From: DATFXM01 sp035315885
GTDB taxonomy: Bacteria > Acidobacteriota > Blastocatellia > UBA7656
Direction: 5' to 3'
Assembly (NCBI GenBank): GCA_035315885.1
Contig: DATFXM010000175.1
Location: forward strand, 1 to 13,146
Length of the DNA stretch: 13,146 nt
Each line of letters begins with the position of its first letter. The first letter of the stretch is position 1. The notes below the pieces were generated by a model. That model did not search any database, was not told the origin of the DNA, and saw nothing but the letters and a program-made list of their open reading frames with translations. Positions 5,785-13,146 of this stretch are shown one piece after another. The translations under genes were made by a program, and so were the position numbers.

Positions 5785-6798
5785 TCATGACTTCAACTTC
5801 GCGTTGAAGAAGCTTACCAGTCGCTCGGCGTATTGCTCTTTCGCATGGCGGGCACATCGAGCGTGACGCGCGCCTTCCACTAGCCACATTTCCTTCTCGC
5901 CGCCCAGCGCGTCGTAGATGTTCAGCGAATGAGCCGTGTCAATTAATTGATCAGCAGTGCCGTGCACCAAATACACCGGGCACTTGATGCGCTCAGCCAC
6001 CGCAAGCGGATCGACAGTGCGGACATCAAATTTCCCTCTTCGATTCGCAACCTGAATCGTAGTCCACAGGACCGGGTGCAGCACCGTCGTAGGAAGGTGT
6101 GTCTTTTTCGATACAAACTCGCTGGTCACTCGCTCCAACGATGCGAACGGGCTGTCCGCCCAAACGCATTGGATCCACGGGTGCAACGCTACAAACTGAA
6201 GCGCGATCGCAGCCCCCATCGATTCCCCGGCAATACCCACTTTGTTCCTGTCGATTGATTTTTCTTTTGAGAGCCAGTCAATAGCGCTCTCCAGATCTCG
6301 AACCTCGTGTGCCCCGTAGGTCACGAATCGTCCTTCGCTGTGACCATGGGCGCGGCCATCAAACACCAGCACGTTGAACCCCGCCATCCTCAATAACAGC
6401 ATGGCGCGCGCCACGTCCGTCCGGTTCTTTTTCACGCCGTGGAGCACTACCACGGTGGCCGCAGCGGCGCTCGCCGGCATCCACCAGCCGTGCAGACGCG
6501 TCCCATCGAATGACCGGACGATTACCTCTTCGAGGCTGAATCCTCGCTGTCGGATCAGGCGCTTGAGATGTGGGCTATTGAGTTGGGAGAGGCGCTTGAG
6601 TTTGGGACGGATCAAAAGGCCCGATAGGGGAAAGCTCGCCGCTCCCACCGCCAGAGCCAGAGAGCCCGCTGCTCCGAGGAATATGAGCCCCCCTCGTCGC
6701 AGCCAACGCATGTAGGATGACGTTCTAGCAACGTCCGCAACAAAGCTTTCAATCAATGGGGAGGAGTCCGCGGGCAAGTTGACTGGCCTCTTACTCAT
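5785..6798 (-). CDS. Membrane-anchored alpha/beta hydrolase
   Basis: A 337-residue serine hydrolase. Residues about 36-56 (GLIFLGAAGSLALAVGAASF) form an N-terminal membrane segment after a cationic stretch, so the catalytic domain is probably anchored at the inner membrane. The core fold begins near 92 (VIVRSFDGTRLHGWWMPA). The oxyanion-hole HG is at 120-121, the nucleophile elbow G-E-S193-M-G, the acid Asp283 (HGTADQLI) and the catalytic His312 (GARHAR), so the triad is complete. The pattern fits the lysophospholipase/YqiA-BEM46-like hydrolases of PF12146/PF12697 type; substrate unknown. The ATG at 6798 has no strong Shine-Dalgarno, but the frame begins there with a sensible N-terminus. It is a single gene, ending 76 bases before tRNA-Asn on the same strand; the tRNA promoter overlaps its downstream edge. 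Confidence 0.87.
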   Translation of the reverse strand: MSKRPVNLPADSSPLIESFVADVARTSSYMRWLRRGGLIFLGAAGSLALAVGAASFPLSGLLIRPKLKRLSQLNSPHLKRLIRQRGFSLEEVIVRSFDGTRLHGWWMPASAAAATVVVLHGVKKNRTDVARAMLLLRMAGFNVLVFDGRAHGHSEGRFVTYGAHEVRDLESAIDWLSKEKSIDRNKVGIAGESMGAAIALQFVALHPWIQCVWADSPFASLERVTSEFVSKKTHLPTTVLHPVLWTTIQVANRRGKFDVRTVDPLAVAERIKCPVYLVHGTADQLIDTAHSLNIYDALGGEKEMWLVEGARHARCARHAKEQYAERLVSFFNAKLKS

Positions 6799-6826
6799 TT
6801 GTCAATTCGAGACGTCGCAATACTCG

Positions 6827-6890
6827 AACGCCTGACCTCTCTGGCTTCTATTCTTCTGAGGTCTACCGTATCCAACGTCTAACCTCTCTG
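6827..6890. repeat. 17-bp direct repeat upstream of the hydrolase gene
   Basis: AACGCCTGACCTCTCTG (6827-6843) and AACGTCTAACCTCTCTG (6874-6890) match at 15 of 17 positions, with starts 47 bp apart. They lie 29-92 bases before the hydrolase start. They could be twin regulator sites or an old duplication. Confidence 0.55.
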
Positions 6891-7167
6891 ACGCGGAACA
6901 CAAGCAATTCGTGCGCCAGCAATTTTGTGCGTCGCTGTCCGGGGCCAACGAATGTCATTATAGCCGCGCCCACAAGAGTCCGGCGAGAACTTTCGATCCG
7001 ATGGTCTAGACAGGCCCCCTTGCCCGGCGCAAGATCGCCGGCGCTATCCCGCTCTTCCAAGCTGGTTTAGGAAATTCCCTGTGCTAGAATTTGAGATGCT
7101 GTCACGATCCGAGTCGAGGGCCTTACAAGTTCAGTTCAGCAAATTTGAAACGTGAAAGGCACCGACT

Positions 7168-7193
7168 GTCCGTTTGATTGGTCAGAAACGGAC
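7168..7193 (+). repeat. Inverted repeat 1 in the leader of the zinc-ribbon/PH operon
   Basis: GTCCGTTT and AAACGGAC are perfect 8-bp arms with a 10-base loop. It lies 66 bases upstream of the start at 7260 and could be an mRNA hairpin or an operator. There is no T-tract after it, so a terminator is unlikely. Confidence 0.5.
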
Positions 7194-7220
7194 CGAGGCA
7201 CGCGGAAACTAGTCAGAACT

Positions 7221-7242
7221 GGTCGACCAAATTAAGTCGACC
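7221..7242 (+). repeat. Inverted repeat 2 in the leader of the zinc-ribbon/PH operon
   Basis: GGTCGAC and GTCGACC are perfect 7-bp arms with the A/T-rich loop CAAATTAA. It ends 17 bases before the ATG at 7260, close to the ribosome-binding region, where no clear Shine-Dalgarno is seen (only GGCGGGC at 7244-7250). It could be an operator or a translation-control hairpin. Confidence 0.5.
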
Positions 7243-7259
7243 CGGCGGGCAAGTCTTCT

Positions 7260-7853
7260 ATGTACTGCAATAGATGCGGCCAACAGCTTCCTGACACCAG
7301 CCAGTTCTGCAATAGCTGCGGGGCGCCGGTAGCGACCGCGGCGGCCAGCCCTGCGCTACGTGGCCCCTCGCCGGCCCTGGTTCCGGACGAGCATGAGTTG
7401 TTCACCGTCCGGCCGACAATGATATTTGTCTGGATCAGATATCTGGTTGCCACGCTTGTGGTGATCGCGGCCGCGGCCATCGCTGGGACTCTGCATTACA
7501 AAAACCCCGACACAATCAGTGGAACGATCGCCTTCATTATTATCGCCGCGATAGCCGCGCTCGCTTTCTTTTTCCCCCTGTACCGCCACATTCTGAGACT
7601 GCGCGAGGTCTACACCCTAACCAATCACAAGCTGGAAATGCGTTATGGGATCATAGCTAAGATTGTCCGCAACATCCCTCTGGGCAAAATTCAGGACGTG
7701 ACTGTTACGGCATCCGTCTTTCAGAGGATGATGAATCTCGGAGACATCGAGATCGACAGCGCTTCAGAAGCCGGAAAGATTGTGCTCGACGACATTCATT
7801 CGCCTGACCGCTATGCGAATATGATTCTGGCTGAACTCCGCAGGAGGAACTGA
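7260..7853 (+). CDS. Zinc-ribbon, two-TM, PH-domain (bPH2) membrane protein
   Basis: A 197-residue inner-membrane protein. Residues 3-20 are a double-CxxC zinc ribbon (CNRC, CNSC). A Pro/Ala-rich linker follows to about 45, then two membrane segments (about 54-78, WIRYLVATLVVIAAAAIAG; about 87-107, SGTIAFIIIAAIAALAFFF). Residues about 113-193 form a bacterial PH domain of the bPH2/YdbS type (VYTLTNHKLEMRYGII, IPLGKIQDVTV, NLGDIEIDSAS). Such proteins are common and mostly uncharacterised; the PH domain is expected on the cytoplasmic side. It is the first gene of a three-gene unit, 24 bases ahead of the DUF6599 gene. Start chosen because MYCNRCG is the usual beginning of this zinc-ribbon type. 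A structured leader precedes it. Confidence 0.85.
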   Translation: MYCNRCGQQLPDTSQFCNSCGAPVATAAASPALRGPSPALVPDEHELFTVRPTMIFVWIRYLVATLVVIAAAAIAGTLHYKNPDTISGTIAFIIIAAIAALAFFFPLYRHILRLREVYTLTNHKLEMRYGIIAKIVRNIPLGKIQDVTVTASVFQRMMNLGDIEIDSASEAGKIVLDDIHSPDRYANMILAELRRRN

Positions 7854-7877
7854 ACAGGCCCGGGCGGCGTCTAATTG

Positions 7878-9122
7878 ATGATGAGCTATTACATGAAAAG
7901 ATTTGGAAGTGCGAAAATCAGTTTGCTGATCGTCGCAGTTCTGTTGACTGGGATTGGTGCAAGGGCAGACGAACAAACGTCGAAGCCCGGTGCGACTAAC
8001 AATGCAGTGGTGAACCAGAGGGCCGAAGTCGACACCTCACAGAGCGTGTCGACGCTTCTCGGTGACCAGCTTGGCCCGTTCAAAGCTGCGGGAGCGCTCA
8101 CGGAACTCAACAGTGAGACGCTTGCGCAGCGGTGGCCGGCCGAATCCGGTTTACTTCAAGAGTACACGGTCAACTCAGCCGCGGTTCGCGAGTACGGCGG
8201 TATGCGCGCCGAAGTCTTCAGATTACAAAACCAGTTTGCGGCATTTGGACTCTTCTCCTTTGAGCTTGGTCGATCCGGAGCGATGACTTCGATGGTGGAC
8301 CAGCTGGGAAGCGCCGCGGTAAGAATCGACAACTCGATCTGTTTCTGGAAGTCAAACTTCGTAGTGCGGATCAATGGAGCTTCCAATGCTGCTTCGATCC
8401 GGGCATCAATGTCTCTTGCGAAGGCGATTTCGGACGCGATAGCGGGCGGAGGGAATTCGGCGCGAAAGCCTGCGATCATTGCCAGCCTTCCGGAATCCGG
8501 TCGCATCGCGGACAGCATTCGGTACTTCATTGGGCCGCTTGCCACCGATGCGTTTGTTGAGCACGGACGCGAGATGTTCCCGTTCTTCGGCGACGCCGAA
8601 GCAGCGTTTGCCGAATACGACGAGGGTTCGGGCCAGCCAGCGCTGCGACTACTGATCGTCGAATATCATACGCCGCAGTTTGCCACAGACGCGCTTAACC
8701 AGGTAAGCGGAGTTTTTGGATCGCTGTCGGAAGATCAACAGGCGGGGTTGATCATCAAACGCCAAGGCAACTTCCTCATTGCGGCATCGCGGTTTTCCAG
8801 TCGTGATCATGCTCAAGGGCTGGTTGATTCAATCGAGTACCCGTACACGGTGAAGTGGCTTAGAAATCCGCTCTGGCCTACCAACGATCCTTTTCGAGCA
8901 CAAAAGGCAGCACAGATGTTGCTGTCGACTTTTGGAGTTCTAGGTCTGGTGCTTCTCACAGTCGGTTTCGGCGGAGCGGCCTTTGGGATGACTGTCTTCC
9001 TTCGCCGGCGCAAGCAGCAACGACAGGCGTTCTCGGATGCGGGTGGAATGTTGAGGCTCGAGATTGATCCGTTTGACTCGGTGATACTGGGACTCCCGCC
9101 TGCCAGCTCCAACGAGGACTGA
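7878..9122 (+). CDS. DUF6599-family membrane protein
   Basis: A 414-residue protein, exported and then anchored. Residues about 7-30 look like a signal peptide (KISLLIVAVLLTGIGARA). A large soluble domain follows (about 63-330: LGDQLGPFKAAGALTELNSE, YGGMRAEVFRLQNQFAAFGL, FVEHGREMFPFFG, YPYTVKWL). A membrane helix lies at about 346-374 (LLSTFGVLGLVLLTVGFGGA), followed by a basic RRRKQQR stop-transfer and a 35-residue cytoplasmic tail. The soluble domain matches what I recall as DUF6599, frequent in Acidobacteriota and without known function. The start is uncertain: TTG 7875, ATG 7878, ATG 7881 and ATG 7893 are all in frame, and 7893 would give the shortest signal peptide. The gene sits two bases ahead of the response regulator, which suggests co-translation and perhaps a shared envelope role. 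Confidence 0.75.
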   Translation: MMSYYMKRFGSAKISLLIVAVLLTGIGARADEQTSKPGATNNAVVNQRAEVDTSQSVSTLLGDQLGPFKAAGALTELNSETLAQRWPAESGLLQEYTVNSAAVREYGGMRAEVFRLQNQFAAFGLFSFELGRSGAMTSMVDQLGSAAVRIDNSICFWKSNFVVRINGASNAASIRASMSLAKAISDAIAGGGNSARKPAIIASLPESGRIADSIRYFIGPLATDAFVEHGREMFPFFGDAEAAFAEYDEGSGQPALRLLIVEYHTPQFATDALNQVSGVFGSLSEDQQAGLIIKRQGNFLIAASRFSSRDHAQGLVDSIEYPYTVKWLRNPLWPTNDPFRAQKAAQMLLSTFGVLGLVLLTVGFGGAAFGMTVFLRRRKQQRQAFSDAGGMLRLEIDPFDSVILGLPPASSNED

Positions 9123-9124
9123 CG

Positions 9125-10483
9125 ATGCCGAACTCCGTTCTCGTAGTCGACGACGAACAAGGCATAAGACAAACGCTGTCAGGGGTACTGGAGGACGAAG
9201 GTCTCACGGTGACCTCCGTAGCTTCGGGTGAAGAGTGTCTCGCCGCGTTCGAGAAGCATCTTTTTAGTTGCGTTCTGCTCGACGTATGGCTTCCCGGAAT
9301 CGACGGCATCGAAACACTGGAACGGTTGAAGACCGCTTATCCTGAGACGGCGGTGATAATGATCTCGGGTCACGGCAACATCGAGTCGGCAGTTCGAGCT
9401 ACGAGACTGGGCGCGCTCGACTACATCGAGAAACCTCTTCAGATTGAGCGCACTGTTCTTGCGGTACGCAATGCGCTGAGACAGCGGCAGCTCGAAGCCG
9501 ATAACGAAAGGTTGCGTCAGGAGCTGGATCACGATTATGTGATGATCGGCGAGAGTGTCCCGATGCGAGCGCTTCGACAGCAAATAGCGGTTGCGGCGCC
9601 TACGAACGGGCGCATTTTGATTTATGGAGAATCGGGCACCGGAAAAGAGCTGGCGGCGCGCGCGATCCACAACAGTTCCGCAAGGGCTTCGATGCCGTTT
9701 GTGGAGCTGAACTGCGCGGCGATCCCGGAAGAACTGATCGAGTCCGAACTGTTCGGTCACACTCGCGGCGCATTCACCGGGGCTACTCAGGCTAAGCGCG
9801 GGAAGTTCGAGCAGGCCGATGGCGGAACGCTCCTTCTGGATGAAGTAGGCGACATGAGCCTGAAGGTGCAAGCGAAGGTGTTGCGCGTCCTGGAAGAGCA
9901 GCGGTTCGAGCCGGTGGGATCAAACAGCGCGGTCAAGGTAGACGTGCGAATCATCGCCGCAACCAACAAACAGCTCGACGAGGAAATCGAACGCGGGCAG
10001 TTTCGGCCTGACCTCTTCTACAGATTGAATGTGATTCCTTTTGAAGTTCCGCCGCTGCGCGAGCGCAAAGAGGATATTCCGCTGCTGGTGGATTATTTCA
10101 ATCTCCGGTATTCGCGCAACTATGGGCGAAAACCGAAGTCGTTTGATCCTGAGGCGCTGTCACGGCTTTCCGAATACGATTGGCCCGGCAACGTTCGGGA
10201 GTTGAGGAATACGGTAGAGAGAGTCGTTATCATGACGGCGAAGGACGCAATACGAGCTTCGGACCTTCCGGTGTTCGGACCCTCGGAGACCGGTTCGACT
10301 CTGCCGAGATATAACTTCTCGTCCTATCGAGAAGGGCGCGAGGCTTACGAACGGAACTACATTTTAAGGAAGCTTGCTGAATGCGATGGCAACGTGACTC
10401 GGACCGCGGAGGCGTTGGGAATCGATCGTTCTCACTTGCATCGGCGAATGAAGGCTCTAGGGATCACGGAGAAAAGGCAGTAG
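9125..10483 (+). CDS. NtrC-family sigma-54-dependent response regulator (NtrX/AtoC-like)
   Basis: A 452-residue cytoplasmic transcription activator. The receiver domain (3-118) has the acidic pair D9/D10, phosphoacceptor D53, S81 and K103. The AAA+ domain (about 139-370) has Walker A GESGTGKE (168-175), the sigma-54 contact loop GAFTGA (215-220), Walker B in GGTLLLDEVGD (233-243), and the FRPDLFYRLNV arginine-finger region (293-303). The C-terminal Fis-type HTH (about 420-447) reads NVTRTAEALGIDRSHLHRRM. All motifs needed for phosphorylation, ATP hydrolysis and open-complex formation at sigma-54 promoters are present. The start has GAGGA six bases upstream and is two bases after the previous stop. 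No sensor kinase gene lies in the window, and I found no clear -24/-12 promoter before the operon, so its partner and targets are unknown. Confidence 0.94.
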   Translation: MPNSVLVVDDEQGIRQTLSGVLEDEGLTVTSVASGEECLAAFEKHLFSCVLLDVWLPGIDGIETLERLKTAYPETAVIMISGHGNIESAVRATRLGALDYIEKPLQIERTVLAVRNALRQRQLEADNERLRQELDHDYVMIGESVPMRALRQQIAVAAPTNGRILIYGESGTGKELAARAIHNSSARASMPFVELNCAAIPEELIESELFGHTRGAFTGATQAKRGKFEQADGGTLLLDEVGDMSLKVQAKVLRVLEEQRFEPVGSNSAVKVDVRIIAATNKQLDEEIERGQFRPDLFYRLNVIPFEVPPLRERKEDIPLLVDYFNLRYSRNYGRKPKSFDPEALSRLSEYDWPGNVRELRNTVERVVIMTAKDAIRASDLPVFGPSETGSTLPRYNFSSYREGREAYERNYILRKLAECDGNVTRTAEALGIDRSHLHRRMKALGITEKRQ

Positions 10484-10492
10484 GCCTACTGC
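10477..10492. repeat. Perfect 16-bp palindrome spanning two convergent stop codons
   Basis: GCAGTAGGCCTACTGC is fully self-complementary. It holds the response regulator's TAG (10481-10483) and, on the minus strand, the metallopeptidase's TAG (10486-10488). Both proteins thus end in Gln-stop, with two bases between stops. RNA could form a 6-bp stem with a GGCC loop, but no T-tract follows on either strand, so it is not a standard terminator. Confidence 0.7.
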
Positions 10493-13146
10493 ATTCTCAC
10501 CGCGGTGACTCGCATGTTGTCGAGATAAAATCCTTCCAGTTTCTTTCGGTCTACTTCGGCGTCTGAAGCACTGAATGCGAACTCAAAGTACACCGAACGT
10601 CCCCCCACCGATCTGAGATCGATCGACATCGTGCGGAAAGTCATGTCAGTTTGCGGGCGCAAATCGTACGTAGCCTGCAGCCGCGGGTCCTCAACGCTCA
10701 GCGGTACCACACCACTGAATGGATAATTCCTCGCTACGACTGACAACAAATCGCTTGCCGAATTCGGCAGACCCCCGCCGCCCGCACCAATAAAACATGA
10801 ATCGAACTCGAGTCGCGGCGCGAGCAGCCCGGTTACCGAAGCCGGCGCCGAAAACGCAAGACCTCTGCTGCCCGCCCTTGTGTAAGACTTCTTGTCGTTC
10901 TCACCCTTCGGCTTCGCAAAGTACAGCGACTGCGCGCCGCTCGAGGAACGACGCACCGTCAGATGCCAGGGGGATTGCCAGCTCCACCCTGCCCAATCAG
11001 TCTCAAAATCCTGAGAGTAAACCACCACGCGGCTTCCGACGGTCACTCGGGCTCCCGACTTATCGCCGTAGTTGAATACAACCTCGTCGCCGGTGATCGC
11101 GTTGACCGCAGGACCTGCTCCGCCCAATCCCGGCAACGCGAAACGCGCGGTACCCGCAAATCGTCCGGCGGATGTCGCCATGAGATTGAGAGTCGTAGTC
11201 TCACCGGTCCGAACGTTGGTCGCGTTGACGTTGACCGACGGCGATCCGGTTGCGTTCCTGTCTACTACAATCAGAGGCAACGTCTCCGTCAGCACTGCGG
11301 GAGTGCCCGGCTTGTCGTTGATCAACACTTCGCCGGATGAGAATTGTGGAGGAATGTCGAAGCCCTCGACGGCGGCTGTCCTGAACCCGACACCCGGCGG
11401 AGCAATCGCCGTGGAAGCCGACAAGCCGAGCCCACGGCGTGCAAAAGAGCGCCAGATCAACTCCTGATTCGCACCTGCATTCGTAGTGCGATCCGCCAGC
11501 AGTATCGCATCCCGCGCATCCACAAAAGTCGGTGAGAGGGGAGTCGCTTTCAAACCGTTTATCACCAACTGCTCCGCTGCTGGTCTTCCGCTTTCGAACC
11601 CGTATCGCTGAATGAACGCCTGCCGCATGTCCCACAGCATCGAGCACCAGACCGTGCCCACCGAGTGAACCTCCGTAGTGGCCCGGATGTCACCAAACGT
11701 GAGAGGGTTCAGGTCAAACCTGGTGGTGTACGGATAATTCCTCACGCCGCGGTTTGACTGCGTGACGTAGCCTCCTGTCGACACCGCGGTCTCGAGCGGA
11801 GATTCGTTGGTCAAGAAGCTCATCGCAAAGAAGTCCGACCAGCCCTCACCCATGCCTCCGCCCTGCATCGACCGAAGTCCGATCGATGTATCAGTGCCCG
11901 AGAGCCGCGTGGATACTCCGTGAGTGTATTCGTGAATGATGACGCTGGCGTCGTAAGAGCTATCCAACTCTGCGCCCGTCCCGTCCCACATCAAGGACGC
12001 GAGCAGCGGCGACGATCCATCGAGCGACGTCTGGAAATAGGCGTTGTTACGCACCGGTTGGCTCGTGTCTGCGGGATTGACCGCCGCTCCGCGCAGCGTG
12101 TCGGCTCGCACCGCATCGCCTGCCATGCCGCCTCTGCCAAAGTTGTTTGCTTGAAAATTGCGCGACCGCTCGTCGAAGCCGAGCGAATAGAAACGATCGT
12201 GCGAGTAGTTGACCCAATAGAAAAGGTTGGCTGCAGAAGCGCTAGCGCACTCCAGCGGCGAATGGCCCGGCGCGAGGTCGAGGGGAAAATCAAAGTTGCC
12301 TTGAGCGTTTGCCCTTACTGTCGAGCCGCCGGTCAAATCGGGATTGAAGAACACAACTGCGTTGTTGCCGGACGTGACATCGGCACTGACCCACGACTCG
12401 GGTGACGCGGTGGCGTCTCCCGCGAAAGAGACAAGCTGGCGCCCACCGGACATCACCGGGTTCTCGCCGGTAAAGACTCTGCCCGATGGCGCGAACGCGT
12501 AAGTCAACGCATCGCGACGAAGCGCCTGACTGGTGTTCGCATCCAAAATGATCAAATAAGCATCGAGCGGCGTTGGCACGCCGTACAACAACACCTGATA
12601 AGCCAGCCTGATTTCCTGTCGGCTGATCGGGTAATAGACCAGACTGGCTTCGCTGCGCTGATCCAAACCTGCCGCTTGGAAACGGATTCGCGATCGATCC
12701 GCAGACTCGCTCTGTTCTTCCTTACTCGGAGCTGAGACTTCGGCGCCGCAAAAGGCTGCTGCCTTAGCTAGCGCCTGACCAGGATCGAGCGAAGGGGGCT
12801 GACGCCCTGCTTGCAAATCGGCTTCAGGGATAAACGCTCCGGACTCGCACACGATCGAGCCTTTGCCATCCAGGATAAACATCATCTCTGAATCGAACAC
12901 TCGGATTCCGGCGACTTGCTGTTCGAGCACGATCCTCGTCAGTCCATCGTTGCCCCTTGAACGAGCAGCAACCCGCGCGTGGTCGAGTTGAGTTGAAGAT
13001 AACTCAAAGACCTCGCTGTTCCGCAGTACGAAGTATCTTGCTATCGCTTCTGGCTCGTCCGACGACGGTGAAGTTAGCGGACCATCCGTTGAAAAGATGC
13101 TGTGCGGAATATCCAGCGTCTCGTTCCAACGCAGAACTAAATGACG
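10486..13146 (-). CDS. M36 (fungalysin-type) zinc metallopeptidase, N-terminus beyond the window
   Basis: The frame is open from the TAG at 10486-10488 to the window edge, giving 886 residues without the true start. The first ~210 residues are a propeptide region of FTP/PepSY type (DEPEAIARYFVLRNSEVFEL, then VLEQQVAGIRVFDSEMMFIL, ending in the VYYPISRQEIRLAYQVLLYG part), which inhibits the enzyme until export. The catalytic domain contains HEYTH (codons 11920-11934; His ligands and general-base Glu) and the third zinc ligand Glu in GMGEGWSDFF (11845-11847), with the usual upstream NLFYWVNYSHDRFY. From about 11340 down there is an Ig-like segment, then a jelly-roll-like C-terminus (YSQDFETDWAGWSWQSPWHL, EGFYLDNMRVTAV), as in secreted peptidases that bind polymers or surfaces. 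All zinc ligands are intact, so activity is expected. The gene converges on the response regulator with two bases between the stop codons. Confidence 0.92.
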   Translation of the reverse strand, partial: RHLVLRWNETLDIPHSIFSTDGPLTSPSSDEPEAIARYFVLRNSEVFELSSTQLDHARVAARSRGNDGLTRIVLEQQVAGIRVFDSEMMFILDGKGSIVCESGAFIPEADLQAGRQPPSLDPGQALAKAAAFCGAEVSAPSKEEQSESADRSRIRFQAAGLDQRSEASLVYYPISRQEIRLAYQVLLYGVPTPLDAYLIILDANTSQALRRDALTYAFAPSGRVFTGENPVMSGGRQLVSFAGDATASPESWVSADVTSGNNAVVFFNPDLTGGSTVRANAQGNFDFPLDLAPGHSPLECASASAANLFYWVNYSHDRFYSLGFDERSRNFQANNFGRGGMAGDAVRADTLRGAAVNPADTSQPVRNNAYFQTSLDGSSPLLASLMWDGTGAELDSSYDASVIIHEYTHGVSTRLSGTDTSIGLRSMQGGGMGEGWSDFFAMSFLTNESPLETAVSTGGYVTQSNRGVRNYPYTTRFDLNPLTFGDIRATTEVHSVGTVWCSMLWDMRQAFIQRYGFESGRPAAEQLVINGLKATPLSPTFVDARDAILLADRTTNAGANQELIWRSFARRGLGLSASTAIAPPGVGFRTAAVEGFDIPPQFSSGEVLINDKPGTPAVLTETLPLIVVDRNATGSPSVNVNATNVRTGETTTLNLMATSAGRFAGTARFALPGLGGAGPAVNAITGDEVVFNYGDKSGARVTVGSRVVVYSQDFETDWAGWSWQSPWHLTVRRSSSGAQSLYFAKPKGENDKKSYTRAGSRGLAFSAPASVTGLLAPRLEFDSCFIGAGGGGLPNSASDLLSVVARNYPFSGVVPLSVEDPRLQATYDLRPQTDMTFRTMSIDLRSVGGRSVYFEFAFSASDAEVDRKKLEGFYLDNMRVTAVRMQ

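Larger units (their letters stand above)
6799..7259. other. Non-coding divergent region between hydrolase and PH-domain operon
   Basis: I find no convincing gene in these 461 bases; short frames here lack ribosome sites and family features. The left part, upstream of the hydrolase, has a 17-bp direct repeat. The right part, upstream of the zinc-ribbon gene, has a -10-like TAGAAT preceded by TGC (7085-7090, no good -35) and two perfect inverted repeats. The region would carry promoters for both divergent transcripts. Confidence 0.5.

Noticed and set aside
6812..6895. Possible degenerate tRNA (AGAGGTCAGGCGTTCGAGTA on the minus strand resembles a variable loop plus T-arm)
   Set aside because: The T stem does not pair (AGGCG against ATTGC), and no acceptor, D or anticodon arm can be built around it.
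6863..7060. 65-codon minus-strand frame in the 461-bp spacer
   Set aside because: No Shine-Dalgarno, no motif and a composition like random G+C-rich DNA.
7085..7090. TGC-TAGAAT as the promoter of the zinc-ribbon/PH operon
   Set aside because: No acceptable -35 at 16-18 bases upstream, so it is noted but not called as a promoter.

Overview
The gene families point to an Acidobacteriota genome, perhaps Blastocatellia. These are a DUF11/HYR-domain secreted protein, a DUF6599-type membrane protein, a large M36 metallopeptidase with a C-terminal beta-rich region, and a small secreted helical protein of a type I recall from that group. The placement is inferred from family content and moderately high G+C; nothing here (no rRNA) proves it.

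The window splits at a tRNA-Asn gene (minus strand, 5634-5708). The left part, 1-5607, looks like a decaying accessory region. It holds, in order: the start of a small unknown gene; a secreted DUF11-HYR protein; a histidine acid phosphatase (phytase-like) gene broken by a one-base frameshift; a HEPN-MNT toxin-antitoxin-like pair whose HEPN gene has an in-frame TGA; a 5'-truncated HNH endonuclease fragment joined tail-to-tail with a LuxR-type response-regulator fragment; a small secreted protein; and the last ~75 codons of a tyrosine recombinase ending 26 bp from the tRNA 3' end. An integrase remnant beside a tRNA suggests an old integration site with the island on the left.

The right part, 5637-13146, is intact. 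It holds a membrane-anchored alpha/beta hydrolase (minus strand), a 461-bp non-coding stretch with direct and inverted repeats, then a tight plus-strand operon. The operon encodes a zinc-ribbon/PH-domain membrane protein, a DUF6599-type protein and an NtrC-family sigma-54 response regulator. Converging on it from the right is an M36 (fungalysin-type) metallopeptidase gene cut by the window edge. The two convergent genes end in TAG codons inside one perfect 16-bp palindrome.

The best candidate for an unusual system is the wHTH-nucleotidyltransferase/HEPN pair at 3046-4080. A 6-bp-arm inverted repeat surrounds its -10-like box next to a start codon without a Shine-Dalgarno, which suggests autoregulation and possibly a leaderless mRNA. 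Its toxin-like partner appears inactivated by a single CGA-to-TGA-type change.
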